Positions 1 through 5,388 of a stretch of DNA of 5,388 nucleotides are shown piece after piece. Source of the stretch: Frankiales bacterium (lineage in GTDB: Bacteria > Actinomycetota > Actinomycetes > Mycobacteriales > SCTD01). Positions within the stretch are counted from its first letter, which is position 1. Each line of letters begins with the position of its first letter. The notes under the pieces were generated by a model. The model did not search any database. It saw only the letters and a program-made list of their open reading frames with translations, and had not been told where the DNA came from. The stretch spans positions 1-5,388 of the forward strand of contig JAODNB010000236.1 in assembly GCA_025464795.1 (NCBI GenBank), in the 5' to 3' direction. A program made the position numbers and the translations under genes.

Positions 1-515
1 GAGTACGAGAAGGCATACGGCTTGTCCCGGTAGCGCACGTCGTAGTGGATCGCCCCCGACCACTGGACCCGGAGGGCCTGCTCGCCACTGAGGCCGCTGA
101 CCTCGTCGCCGGTGTACTCGCTCCGGACGACCGTCGCGAAGCCCGCCGGGAGGGTGACGCCCTTGGCCAGCAGTGGCCGGAAGCGCAGTCCCCCGGGAGT
201 CGTTCCGGTCAGGTCGCGCGCTGGAGCCGGGTCGCCCGCGGCTCCCTGGATGAGAGTGGCGAGGGCCTTGTCCCCGAGACCGCTGAGCGAGGAGGGCTCC
301 AGGAGCTGGGCTGCGAGGTAGCCCTGCGCAGCGACGTGGGCCCGGTTGGCCAGCAGCGGGTCGAAGGTTCCGATGCCCGGCGACGTGGGCGGGGTCAGGT
401 CCGCGTAGGCAGTGCGAGGCGTGGGAGAGGCGGACGGCTCCGGGGTGGCCTTGGTCGACGTCCCGCTGCAGCCGGCAGCGAGCAGCACTGCGAGGGCGAG
501 GACCCGGACGCGCAT
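1..515 (-). CDS. Putative secreted lipoprotein of unknown function (3' end cut off by window edge)
   Basis: Reading leftward from ATG at 515-513, the frame stays open to the window edge, giving about 171 residues without a stop. The N-terminus (MRVRVLALAVLLAAGCSG) is a short lipoprotein signal peptide: two Arg, a hydrophobic core, and a lipobox AAGC with the lipidated Cys at residue 16. A Ser/Thr/Pro-rich linker follows (about residues 17-46, for example PEPSASPTP), typical of actinobacterial lipoproteins that stand off the membrane. The remainder looks like a folded extracellular domain with a polar, aromatic-rich stretch near residues 150-170 (WSGAIHYDVRYRDK). I do not recognise a family. 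The ATG overlaps the gtrA stop by one base (TGATG), implying a shared transcript and translational coupling; only a weak upstream GGACGG could act as a ribosome site. The signal peptide and lipobox support the chosen start. Function is unknown; a cell-envelope role alongside GtrA is inference. Confidence 0.82.
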   Translation of the reverse strand, partial: MRVRVLALAVLLAAGCSGTSTKATPEPSASPTPRTAYADLTPPTSPGIGTFDPLLANRAHVAAQGYLAAQLLEPSSLSGLGDKALATLIQGAAGDPAPARDLTGTTPGGLRFRPLLAKGVTLPAGFATVVRSEYTGDEVSGLSGEQALRVQWSGAIHYDVRYRDKPYAFSY

Positions 516-973
516 CAGACGAGCGCCGTCCGCTCGGCAAGGTCCTTGTCGTGGACGAAGACGTACTTGCGGTAGGCCCAGAAGCGGAAGACCGTCGCGA
601 TGCCGGTGCCGACGACGCTGCTCATCGTGAAGGCAAGGGTCGACGTCTCGCTCAGCAGGTAGTGCGTCACGTCGACCGGGATCAGCGTGATGACGAGACC
701 GATCACGTTGATGACCCCGTAGACGGTGATGTCCTGGCCGTGCCCCCGCTCGTCATCGACCCGGTGAGCGAACGACCAGAGCCGGTTCCCCAAGTAGGAC
801 ACCCCGGTAGCGACGATCGTCGAGACGGTCTTGGAGGTCGTCGGTCCGACACCGCTGTTGAACAGTCCCGTCGACAGGGCGGTGTCGAGGACGAAGCAGA
901 AACCGCCGACGACGACGAACTTCCAGAGCTCCGAACCGATGCCACGCAGGCGCTCGGTGAGGGTGCGGGGCAT
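515..973 (-). CDS. GtrA-family four-helix membrane protein
   Basis: This 152-residue protein has the usual length and build of GtrA/DPMS-type membrane proteins. Four hydrophobic segments lie at about residues 18-37, 46-68, 81-108 and 112-133, with a charged loop (RVDDERGHGQD) between the second and third. The family's paired signatures are present: GNRLWSF at 62-68 after helix 2 and FRFWAYRKYVF at 129-139 after helix 4. Family members are thought to help move or present polyprenyl-phosphate-linked sugars across the cytoplasmic membrane for surface polysaccharide modification; the substrate cannot be read from sequence. No glycosyltransferase partner lies in the window. The start is ATG at 973-971, with a TAGGCT box six bases before it and no Shine-Dalgarno, suggesting a leaderless transcript. 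The gene is divergent from the phosphatase gene and coupled to the lipoprotein gene downstream. Family call is strong, precise role open. Confidence 0.9.
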   Translation of the reverse strand: MPRTLTERLRGIGSELWKFVVVGGFCFVLDTALSTGLFNSGVGPTTSKTVSTIVATGVSYLGNRLWSFAHRVDDERGHGQDITVYGVINVIGLVITLIPVDVTHYLLSETSTLAFTMSSVVGTGIATVFRFWAYRKYVFVHDKDLAERTALV

Positions 974-979
974 CAGGTC

Positions 980-985
980 AGCCTA
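980..985 (-). promoter_or_regulatory. Putative -10 box of a leaderless gtrA promoter
   Basis: On the minus strand TAGGCT matches the actinobacterial TAnnnT -10 pattern, and exactly six bases (979-974) separate it from the gtrA ATG. Transcription starting about seven bases after the box would begin at or next to the A of the start codon. I see no convincing TTGACA-like -35 at 17-19 bases upstream. Inferred from pattern and spacing only. Confidence 0.5.
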
Positions 986-1013
986 CCTGTGGCCGACGTG
1001 CAAGAGTCGTGAC

Positions 1014-1766
1014 GTGACCTGGGTAGAGCTCGAGGGTGCCGTCAACGTTCGGGACGTCGGAGGCCTGTCCACCGTGGACGGCCGCACGACCCGGCACGGG
1101 GTCCTCCTGCGCTCCGACAACCTGCAGGACCTGACTCCGAACGACCTCACGGTGCTGCTGGAGCACGGGGTGGGGACGGTCCTGGACCTCCGGACCGCGG
1201 CCGAGCTCGAGATCCTCGGGCCAGGGCCGCTGCGCCAGACGTCGGTGGTGCACAAGCACCTGGACATGATCCCGCACGGGTTCGACGGCAGGGAGGACCT
1301 GGTCGATCGCGCGCTGCCGGACGAGAGCGCCGGTGAGCACGCGATGGACCACTACTACATCGACTACGTCCAGCACGCGCCCAGCGAGGTCGCCGAGGCG
1401 CTACGGGTCATCGCCAACCCCGCCAGCGGGGCCGTCGTGGTGCACTGCGCGGCCGGCAAGGACCGTACGGGCGTCGTCGTCGCGCTCGCCCTGTCCCTCG
1501 TGGGTGTGAAGCGGTCCGACGTGGTGGCCGACTACGTCCGCACCGACGAGCGGATCGCAGCGGTGCGCGACCGACTGCTCGCGACGCCGCTCTACGCCGA
1601 GTACCAGCAGCAGCGGACCCTGGACGCGATGCGGCCGCACGCCGGCAACATGGAGCGCTTCCTCGACCGGGTCGACGCCGAGTACGGCGGCGTCCACGGC
1701 CTGGCGACGTCGATCGGCGTGGACGAGGAGACCGTGGCCCGCCTCGGCCGCCGACTAATCTCCTGA
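1014..1766 (+). CDS. Tyrosine/lipid phosphatase, CX5R (Y_phosphatase3, MptpB/LipA-like)
   Basis: From the GTG start this is a 250-residue cytosolic protein without signal peptide or membrane segments. The phosphatase P-loop HCAAGKDRTG lies at residues 144-153, with the expected nucleophile Cys145 and phosphate-binding Arg151. Other family landmarks are NVRDVGGL (11-18), LLRSDNLQDLT (31-41), TVLDLRTAAE (55-64) and ADYVRTDERI (172-181). The Lys-Asp inside the P-loop (HCxxGKxR) is the mark of atypical lipid phosphatases such as mycobacterial PtpB, which dephosphorylate phosphotyrosine and phosphoinositides; the substrate here is unknown. The frame is open upstream to 831, but that stretch is antisense to gtrA. 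GTG 1014 is the only good start in the divergent gap and sits just before the conserved NVRD motif. No strong Shine-Dalgarno precedes it; AAGAGT at 1002-1007, six bases upstream, could be a poor -10 of a leaderless promoter. The gene ends two bases before purK. Confidence 0.88.
   Translation: MTWVELEGAVNVRDVGGLSTVDGRTTRHGVLLRSDNLQDLTPNDLTVLLEHGVGTVLDLRTAAELEILGPGPLRQTSVVHKHLDMIPHGFDGREDLVDRALPDESAGEHAMDHYYIDYVQHAPSEVAEALRVIANPASGAVVVHCAAGKDRTGVVVALALSLVGVKRSDVVADYVRTDERIAAVRDRLLATPLYAEYQQQRTLDAMRPHAGNMERFLDRVDAEYGGVHGLATSIGVDEETVARLGRRLIS
1756..1761 (+). promoter_or_regulatory. Putative -10 box of a leaderless purK promoter inside the phosphatase gene
   Basis: TAATCT fits TAnnnT well and is markedly AT-rich for this DNA. 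It ends seven bases before the GTG at 1769, so a transcript would start at or beside that GTG. The box overlaps the last sense codons of the phosphatase (CTA ATC TCC). No good -35 hexamer is visible at 16-18 bases upstream. It would allow purKE to be transcribed apart from the phosphatase gene. Confidence 0.5.
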
Positions 1767-1768
1767 GC

Positions 1769-2929
1769 GTGGCGGTTCGGGGGGCGATGGGTCTTCCGGT
1801 CGTCGGCATGGTCGGAGGCGGCCAGCTGTCGCGCATGACGCACCAGGCCGCCATCGCGATGGGACTGTCGCTCAGGGTCCTCGCCGACGCGACCCACGAC
1901 GCTGCGGCTCTGGTCGCGAACGGCGTGACGGTCGGCTCGCACGAGTCGCTGGAGGACCTCCGGGCCTTCGCCCAGCAGTGCGAGGTGGTGACGTTCGACC
2001 ACGAGCACGTCCCGGGGACCCTGATCGCCGCCCTGGAGGCCGAGGGCTTCACCGTGCTGCCGGGATCGCAGGCGCTCCTGCACGCCCAGGACAAGCAGGT
2101 CATGAGGGAGCGGCTCGCTGCCCTGGGCGTCCCCGTTCCTGCCTTCGCCGCCGTGGCGTCCCCGGACGACCTGACGGCCTTCGCGCACGCGCACGGGTGG
2201 CCGGTGGTGCTCAAGGCCGCCACCGGCGGTTACGACGGCAAGGGCGTCTGGGTCGTGCGCTCCCTCGAGGACGCGTCGGCCGTCCTCGCGTCGGGGACCC
2301 GCCTGCTCGCGGAGCAGTTCGTGCCCCTGCAGCGGGAGCTGGCGGCCGTCGTCGCCCGTTCGCCCTACGGCCAGGCTGCGGCCTGGCCGGTCGTGGAGAC
2401 CGTGCAGTCCGACGGCATCTGCGTCGAGGTCATCGCGCCGGCGCCGGACCTGCCGGAGGAGCGGGCGCTGGAAGCCCAGTCGCTCGCGCTTCGCCTGGCG
2501 CAGGAGCTTGGCGTGGTCGGCGTCCTGGCCGTGGAGCTGTTCGAGACCGCCGAGGGGCTGCTCGTCAACGAGCTCGCCATGCGTCCCCACAACAGCGGGC
2601 ACTGGACGATCGAGGGCGCCCGGACCTCGCAGTTCGAGCAGCACCTGCGTGCCGTCCTCGACTACCCGCTCGGCTCGACCACCATGACGGCGCCCTGGGT
2701 GGTGATGGCGAACCTGCTGGGCGGTGAGGGCGACCCCGACCTGGACAAGCGGCTGCACCTGCTGTTCGCGCACGACCCGGCCCTCAAGGTCCACCTGTAC
2801 GGCAAGGACGTCCGTCCTGGTCGCAAGATCGGGCACGTGACCGCACTCGGCTCGGACCTGACCGACGTCCGCCGGCGCGCCCGCGTCGGCGCCCACTACC
2901 TGAGGACAGGCGAATGGTTGACCGCGTAG
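1769..2929 (+). CDS. purK: N5-carboxyaminoimidazole ribonucleotide synthase (PurK)
   Basis: PurK uses ATP and bicarbonate to convert AIR to N5-CAIR in de novo purine synthesis in the cytosol. The 386-residue protein has the complete three-part ATP-grasp layout. The N-terminal nucleotide-like fold starts with GMVGGGQLSRM (13-23). TFDHEHVP (75-82) and DKQVMRERL (108-116) follow. The ATP-grasp core carries VVLKA (146-150) and the glycine-rich loop ATGGYDGKG (151-159), then AEQFVPLQREL (181-191). The metal/substrate segment NELAMRPHNSGHWT is at 267-280 and SQFEQHLRAVLDYPLG at 287-302. No key motif is missing and length is normal. The start chosen is GTG 1769 because a TAATCT box lies seven bases upstream, as in leaderless genes. 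An in-frame ATG at 1787, six codons later, would still keep all motifs, but its G-run is too close to be a good ribosome site. The gene overlaps purE by 16 bases, so the two are surely cotranscribed. Confidence 0.97.
   Translation: MAVRGAMGLPVVGMVGGGQLSRMTHQAAIAMGLSLRVLADATHDAAALVANGVTVGSHESLEDLRAFAQQCEVVTFDHEHVPGTLIAALEAEGFTVLPGSQALLHAQDKQVMRERLAALGVPVPAFAAVASPDDLTAFAHAHGWPVVLKAATGGYDGKGVWVVRSLEDASAVLASGTRLLAEQFVPLQRELAAVVARSPYGQAAAWPVVETVQSDGICVEVIAPAPDLPEERALEAQSLALRLAQELGVVGVLAVELFETAEGLLVNELAMRPHNSGHWTIEGARTSQFEQHLRAVLDYPLGSTTMTAPWVVMANLLGGEGDPDLDKRLHLLFAHDPALKVHLYGKDVRPGRKIGHVTALGSDLTDVRRRARVGAHYLRTGEWLTA
2903..2906 (+). promoter_or_regulatory. Ribosome binding site of purE
   Basis: AGGA (within GAGGACAGG) lies seven bases before the purE ATG at 2914, inside the 3' end of purK. 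It is the clearest Shine-Dalgarno sequence at a gene start in this window, and fixes the purE start despite the overlap with purK. Translation of purK through this site probably keeps it open. Confidence 0.6.
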
Positions 2930-3420
2930 ACCCGGTCGTCGGCATCATCATGGGCAGCGACAGCGACTGGCCCGTGATGGAGCTGGCGTCAGCGGCTCTC
3001 AAGGAGTTCGACGTGCCGCACGAGGTGCATGTCGTCTCCGCTCACCGGATGCCGGTCGAGATGCTCGACTACGCCACCGCGGCTGCCGACCGCGGCTTGC
3101 GGGTCATCATCGCCGGAGCAGGCGGCGCCGCTCACCTGCCCGGCATGGTGGCTGCCATGACCCCGCTGCCCGTCATCGGGGTGCCCGTTCCCCTGAAGCA
3201 CCTCGACGGTCTGGACTCGTTGCTGTCCATCGTGCAGATGCCAGCCGGCGTGCCCGTGGCAACCGTGTCGATCGCCGGCGCGCGGAACGCCGGCCTGCTG
3301 GCCGTGCGGATCCTCGCCTCGTCCGACCCGTCGCTCCTGCAGCGGATGCGGGACTTCCAGGTCGACCTGGGCGACCAGGCAAGGGCCAAGGACGTGGCGC
3401 TGCAAGCCCGTCTCACCTGA
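2914..3420 (+). CDS. purE: N5-carboxyaminoimidazole ribonucleotide mutase (PurE, class I)
   Basis: PurE moves the carboxyl group of N5-CAIR, the PurK product, to C4 to give CAIR, the next purine intermediate. The 168-residue protein has normal class I length. Visible motifs are GSDSDWPVM (14-22), which binds the phosphate and ribose, SAHRMP (42-47) with the catalytic His44, AGAGGAAHLPGM (67-78) typical of class I enzymes, PVIGVPV (86-92), and GLDSLLSIVQMP (99-110). The presence of PurK beside it also argues for class I rather than the CO2-using class II enzyme. Family members form compact octamers of Rossmann-like subunits. The ATG lies 16 bases before the end of purK in another frame and has a good AGGA ribosome site, so expression is coupled to purK. 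It ends six bases from the convergent CoA-binding gene. Confidence 0.97.
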   Translation: MVDRVDPVVGIIMGSDSDWPVMELASAALKEFDVPHEVHVVSAHRMPVEMLDYATAAADRGLRVIIAGAGGAAHLPGMVAAMTPLPVIGVPVPLKHLDGLDSLLSIVQMPAGVPVATVSIAGARNAGLLAVRILASSDPSLLQRMRDFQVDLGDQARAKDVALQARLT

Positions 3421-3432
3421 TCTCGGTCAGGT
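3415..3432. terminator. Small inverted repeat across the convergent stop codons, possible weak bidirectional terminator
   Basis: ACCTGA (3415-3420), six bases TCTCGG, then TCAGGT (3427-3432) form a perfect six-base-pair stem with a six-base loop. The stem contains the stop codons of both converging genes. It does not extend further and has no T-run on either side, so it is at best a weak terminator. Part of the symmetry is explained by both proteins ending in Thr-stop (ACC TGA). Confidence 0.3.
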
Positions 3433-3813
3433 CCGCCACTCGATCTTGGGGCAGCGGTCCATGACCACCGTCAGGCCCGCGGCTCGCGCACGTGCAGCCG
3501 CGTCGTGGTCGATGACGTCGAGCTGCAACCAGACGCCCTTGGCGCCGACGGCGATGGCCTCATCCACGACCGGCCCGACGAGTGAGGACCGGACGAAGCA
3601 GTCCACGACGTCGACCGGGAAGGGGATGTCGCGCAAGGACGCGTAGCCCGCGCTGCCGTGCACCGTCTCTGCCGCCGGGTGCACGGGCACGATCGTCCTC
3701 CCGCGAGCCTGCAGGAAGCGGGCCACGTCGAAGGCCGCGCGCGAGGGGTTGCTCGACAGCCCGACGACAGCCCAGGTCTGCAGGGACAGCAGCTCCTCGA
3801 CAGCGGGTTCCAT
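3427..3813 (-). CDS. CoA-binding domain protein (YccU-like, CoA_binding_2)
   Basis: This 128-residue protein is a single Rossmann-fold CoA-binding domain, the length usual for the YccU group. The first strand and nucleotide loop are at 14-34 (WAVVGLSSNPSR onward, then FDVARFL). IVPVHP follows at 41-46, the acidic strand VDVVDCFV at 67-74, GVWLQ at 93-97, and the C-terminal DRCPKIEW at 119-126, all characteristic of this family. The fold resembles the CoA-binding part of succinyl-CoA synthetase, but no catalytic domain is attached. The cellular role of these stand-alone domains is poorly known. The start is ATG at 3813-3811; it lacks a Shine-Dalgarno and instead has TAGGCT six bases upstream, suggesting a leaderless transcript. 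The gene begins nine bases after the end of the membrane protein gene on the same strand, so it may also be read from that gene's transcript. It converges with purE. Confidence 0.92.
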   Translation of the reverse strand: MEPAVEELLSLQTWAVVGLSSNPSRAAFDVARFLQARGRTIVPVHPAAETVHGSAGYASLRDIPFPVDVVDCFVRSSLVGPVVDEAIAVGAKGVWLQLDVIDHDAAARARAAGLTVVMDRCPKIEWRT

Positions 3814-3819
3814 GGCGAG

Positions 3820-3825
3820 AGCCTA
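3820..3825 (-). promoter_or_regulatory. Putative -10 box of a leaderless promoter for the CoA-binding gene
   Basis: Minus-strand TAGGCT is the same hexamer, at the same six-base distance from ATG, as in front of gtrA. Its TAG is also the stop codon of the upstream membrane protein gene. No convincing -35 is visible within that gene's last codons. Inferred from pattern and position. Confidence 0.42.
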
Positions 3826-5388
3826 GGTCCAGCTGTCGTAGGAGGTGCGCAGTCGCGCGACGTCCCGCAGCCGCTGCTCGTAGGTCGCGCCCAGGACCAC
3901 CAGCAGCGTGCCGGCGCCGGCGAGCAGGGTCCAGCGGGGCAGGGCGCTCGCGTAGGGCGCGACGAGGTGCAGCGCGTCGACGGCGAGGACCCCGCCACCG
4001 ATCACCAGCGGTGCTCGGAGCCGTTCGAGCCCACCGGTGACCACGACCGCGCCCGCGACGACCAGCAGGAGCAGCCCCCGGGTCGGTGTTGGGTCATCGA
4101 GGCCCTTGAGCAGGCTGGGCACCAGGGCGACGGAGAGCCCGGCTCCGTACGCCGCGAAGGACCCGGTCCGCGGGTCCGAACGGCGCCGCAGGTAGCCGAA
4201 CAGCAGAGCTGCGAGGGCGAGCGGAGCGACGTACGCCTCGGGGGCAGTCACGCCCGCGTCCGCCAGGCGCACCCAGGACGAGGCTGACAGCAGCAGACCA
4301 CCGGCCAGTCCGAGCACCCGTCGGTCCGGCCGGATGGCCACAGCGAGGCAGAGCAGGCCGTCGACGGCGAGGGTCCAGGAAAACCACCCGGGGTCATCGA
4401 CCGCGAGGAGGACGGTCACGGCGGCCAGCACGGCGCCAGCCCCCTCGAGACCGAGCCGGTGCGCACCCTTCAGCAAGAACGTGAGCCCGACGCAGGCCGC
4501 CGGCGCGACAAGGAGCATCCCACCCACCTGCTCGGGGGCGAGGTCCTGCCCGGCGGCGAAGGCCGCAAGCTCCGCACCGGCGAGCAGCGCTGTCGCGCCC
4601 GTGAGGACACCCGGAAGCTGGTACGACAGGGCCGCCGCCAGCAGCGCCACGGCAGGCAGCGTCACCAGGGTGGCGTCCTGCTCCGCCGTCGACCACACGG
4701 CTGCGAGCACGGCCGTCGCGAAGCCCGTCGCGGTGAGGAGCAGTCCTGGCCCGGGGTGCTTGGGGCCGAGCAGGGCGCCGCAGACGGCCTGGGTGCTCCC
4801 GATGGCGACGAGCAGCGCCAGCGCCTGGTGGTAGGTCGTGTCGAGGCCCAGCGGCAGGACGAGCGCGCTGAGGACCAGGAGGACCGCCGCGGGGACGGCG
4901 GCGACGGTCAGCTCGTCGAGCAGGGCACCGGCTGCGACGGCACAACCGGCGGCGGCGAGCAGCACCACCACCGTGAGGGCGCTGCCCTTCCACGTCAGGT
5001 CAGCGGACAGCGCGAGCCGGGCAGAGGTCCGGGTCGACGCCCACGGGTGAGCCAGCCAGCTGAACGGACCGGCGACGGCGAGCACCACGGACTCGGTCTG
5101 CGTGAGCAAGGCGACCGCCGCCACGGCGAGCGAACCCAGGACCGGGCCGCGGCGTCGGTCGTGGGGGAGGAGGCTGCAGACTTGCAAGGCGAGGAGGGCC
5201 ACAGCGACGACCGCGGCGGGTTGTTGGGCCTCGGACAGCTGGTCCCGTACCAGCGCCCAAGCGCCGGCCGCCGCCAGCGGCGCGACAGCACTCGAGAGCA
5301 GCAGCGAGGCCATCCGCTCCGGCACCCGGTAGGCGGCTCCGGCCGCGACCAGCGACAGAGCCAGCAGCCCGTACGCTCCGGCGCGCTC
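3823..5388 (-). CDS. Large polytopic membrane protein, C-terminal part (5' end outside window)
   Basis: The frame runs from the stop TAG at 3825-3823 to the right edge without a stop, giving 521 residues. A GTG at 5325 could be read as a start, but the 21 codons before it are also open and encode a hydrophobic stretch (YGLLALSLVAAGAAY), so the true start most likely lies beyond 5388. The sequence is almost entirely Ala/Leu/Val/Gly-rich, with about 18-20 likely transmembrane helices joined by short loops and no large soluble domain. The C-terminus (PRWTLLAGAGTLLVVLG, then ATYEQRLRD and a short polar tail) resembles large actinobacterial membrane proteins that I recall being annotated as SCO7613 C-terminal domain proteins; this is from memory. 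No transport, catalytic or metal motif is visible, and function is unknown. The CoA-binding gene follows after nine bases on the same strand. Confidence 0.85.
   Translation of the reverse strand, partial: ERAGAYGLLALSLVAAGAAYRVPERMASLLLSSAVAPLAAAGAWALVRDQLSEAQQPAAVVAVALLALQVCSLLPHDRRRGPVLGSLAVAAVALLTQTESVVLAVAGPFSWLAHPWASTRTSARLALSADLTWKGSALTVVVLLAAAGCAVAAGALLDELTVAAVPAAVLLVLSALVLPLGLDTTYHQALALLVAIGSTQAVCGALLGPKHPGPGLLLTATGFATAVLAAVWSTAEQDATLVTLPAVALLAAALSYQLPGVLTGATALLAGAELAAFAAGQDLAPEQVGGMLLVAPAACVGLTFLLKGAHRLGLEGAGAVLAAVTVLLAVDDPGWFSWTLAVDGLLCLAVAIRPDRRVLGLAGGLLLSASSWVRLADAGVTAPEAYVAPLALAALLFGYLRRRSDPRTGSFAAYGAGLSVALVPSLLKGLDDPTPTRGLLLLVVAGAVVVTGGLERLRAPLVIGGGVLAVDALHLVAPYASALPRWTLLAGAGTLLVVLGATYEQRLRDVARLRTSYDSWT

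Noticed and set aside
45..575. Plus-strand frame of 176 codons at the left edge
   Set aside because: It is antisense to the lipoprotein gene, whose signal peptide, lipobox and coupling to gtrA make the minus strand the coding strand.
831..1013. Upstream ATG extension of the phosphatase frame (starts at 831 or about 939)
   Set aside because: Up to 973 it is antisense to gtrA, whose family motifs are clear. The extra residues are low-quality and the conserved NVRD motif begins just after GTG 1014.
1592..2896. Long minus-strand open frame of 434 codons opposite purK
   Set aside because: It is a typical shadow frame in high-GC DNA. The protein is rich in Arg, Gly, His and Val with no family motif, and it lies antisense to the end of the phosphatase gene and nearly all of purK.
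3366..3379. CCTGG-GCGA-CCAGG hairpin near the end of purE
   Set aside because: It lies within purE coding sequence, has only five base pairs and no T-run, and such short stems are expected by chance at this GC content.
3658..4287. Plus-strand frame of 209 codons across the CoA-binding and membrane protein genes
   Set aside because: It crosses two well-supported minus-strand genes, and its Arg/Gln/Gly-rich product has no recognisable domain.
5323..5325. GTG as the start of the large membrane protein
   Set aside because: The frame remains open to the window edge and the codons before the GTG encode another hydrophobic segment, so an internal Val is more likely.

Overview
The window is very GC-rich and tightly packed, with strong G/C bias at third codon positions, GTG starts, TAnnnT-type -10 boxes directly in front of start codons, and PurK/PurE variants of the actinobacterial type (NELAMRPHNSGHWT in PurK). 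It most likely comes from the chromosome of a high-GC actinomycete; genus cannot be decided. No mobile element, CRISPR array, RNA gene or stretch of foreign composition was seen, and no gap between genes exceeds about 40 bases.

Layout, left to right. (1) Positions 1-973, minus strand: a lipoprotein gene that runs off the left edge, preceded by and translationally coupled (TGATG) to a GtrA-family membrane protein gene. (2) A 40-base divergent gap, 974-1013. (3) Positions 1014-3420, plus strand: a CX5R phosphatase of the atypical lipid/tyrosine phosphatase type, then purK and purE, which overlap by 16 bases. (4) A six-base convergent junction. (5) Positions 3427-5388, minus strand: a small CoA-binding (Rossmann) protein gene, preceded by a large polytopic membrane protein whose 5' end lies outside the window.

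PurK and PurE act in sequence to convert aminoimidazole ribonucleotide (AIR) to its 4-carboxy form (CAIR) via N5-CAIR in de novo purine synthesis. A GtrA gene next to purK/purE is a familiar actinobacterial neighbourhood; from memory, M. tuberculosis has a similar order. The phosphatase sits two bases before purK, but purK appears to have its own promoter inside the end of the phosphatase gene, so the linkage may be positional rather than functional.

I found no convincing new biological system. The most interesting signal is regulatory: three genes (gtrA, purK and the CoA-binding gene) each carry a TAnnnT box 6-7 bases before the start codon and lack a strong Shine-Dalgarno sequence, as expected for leaderless transcripts. 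Two of these boxes lie partly or wholly within the end of the preceding gene. The uncharacterised lipoprotein coupled to GtrA and the giant membrane protein are the genes of least known function.
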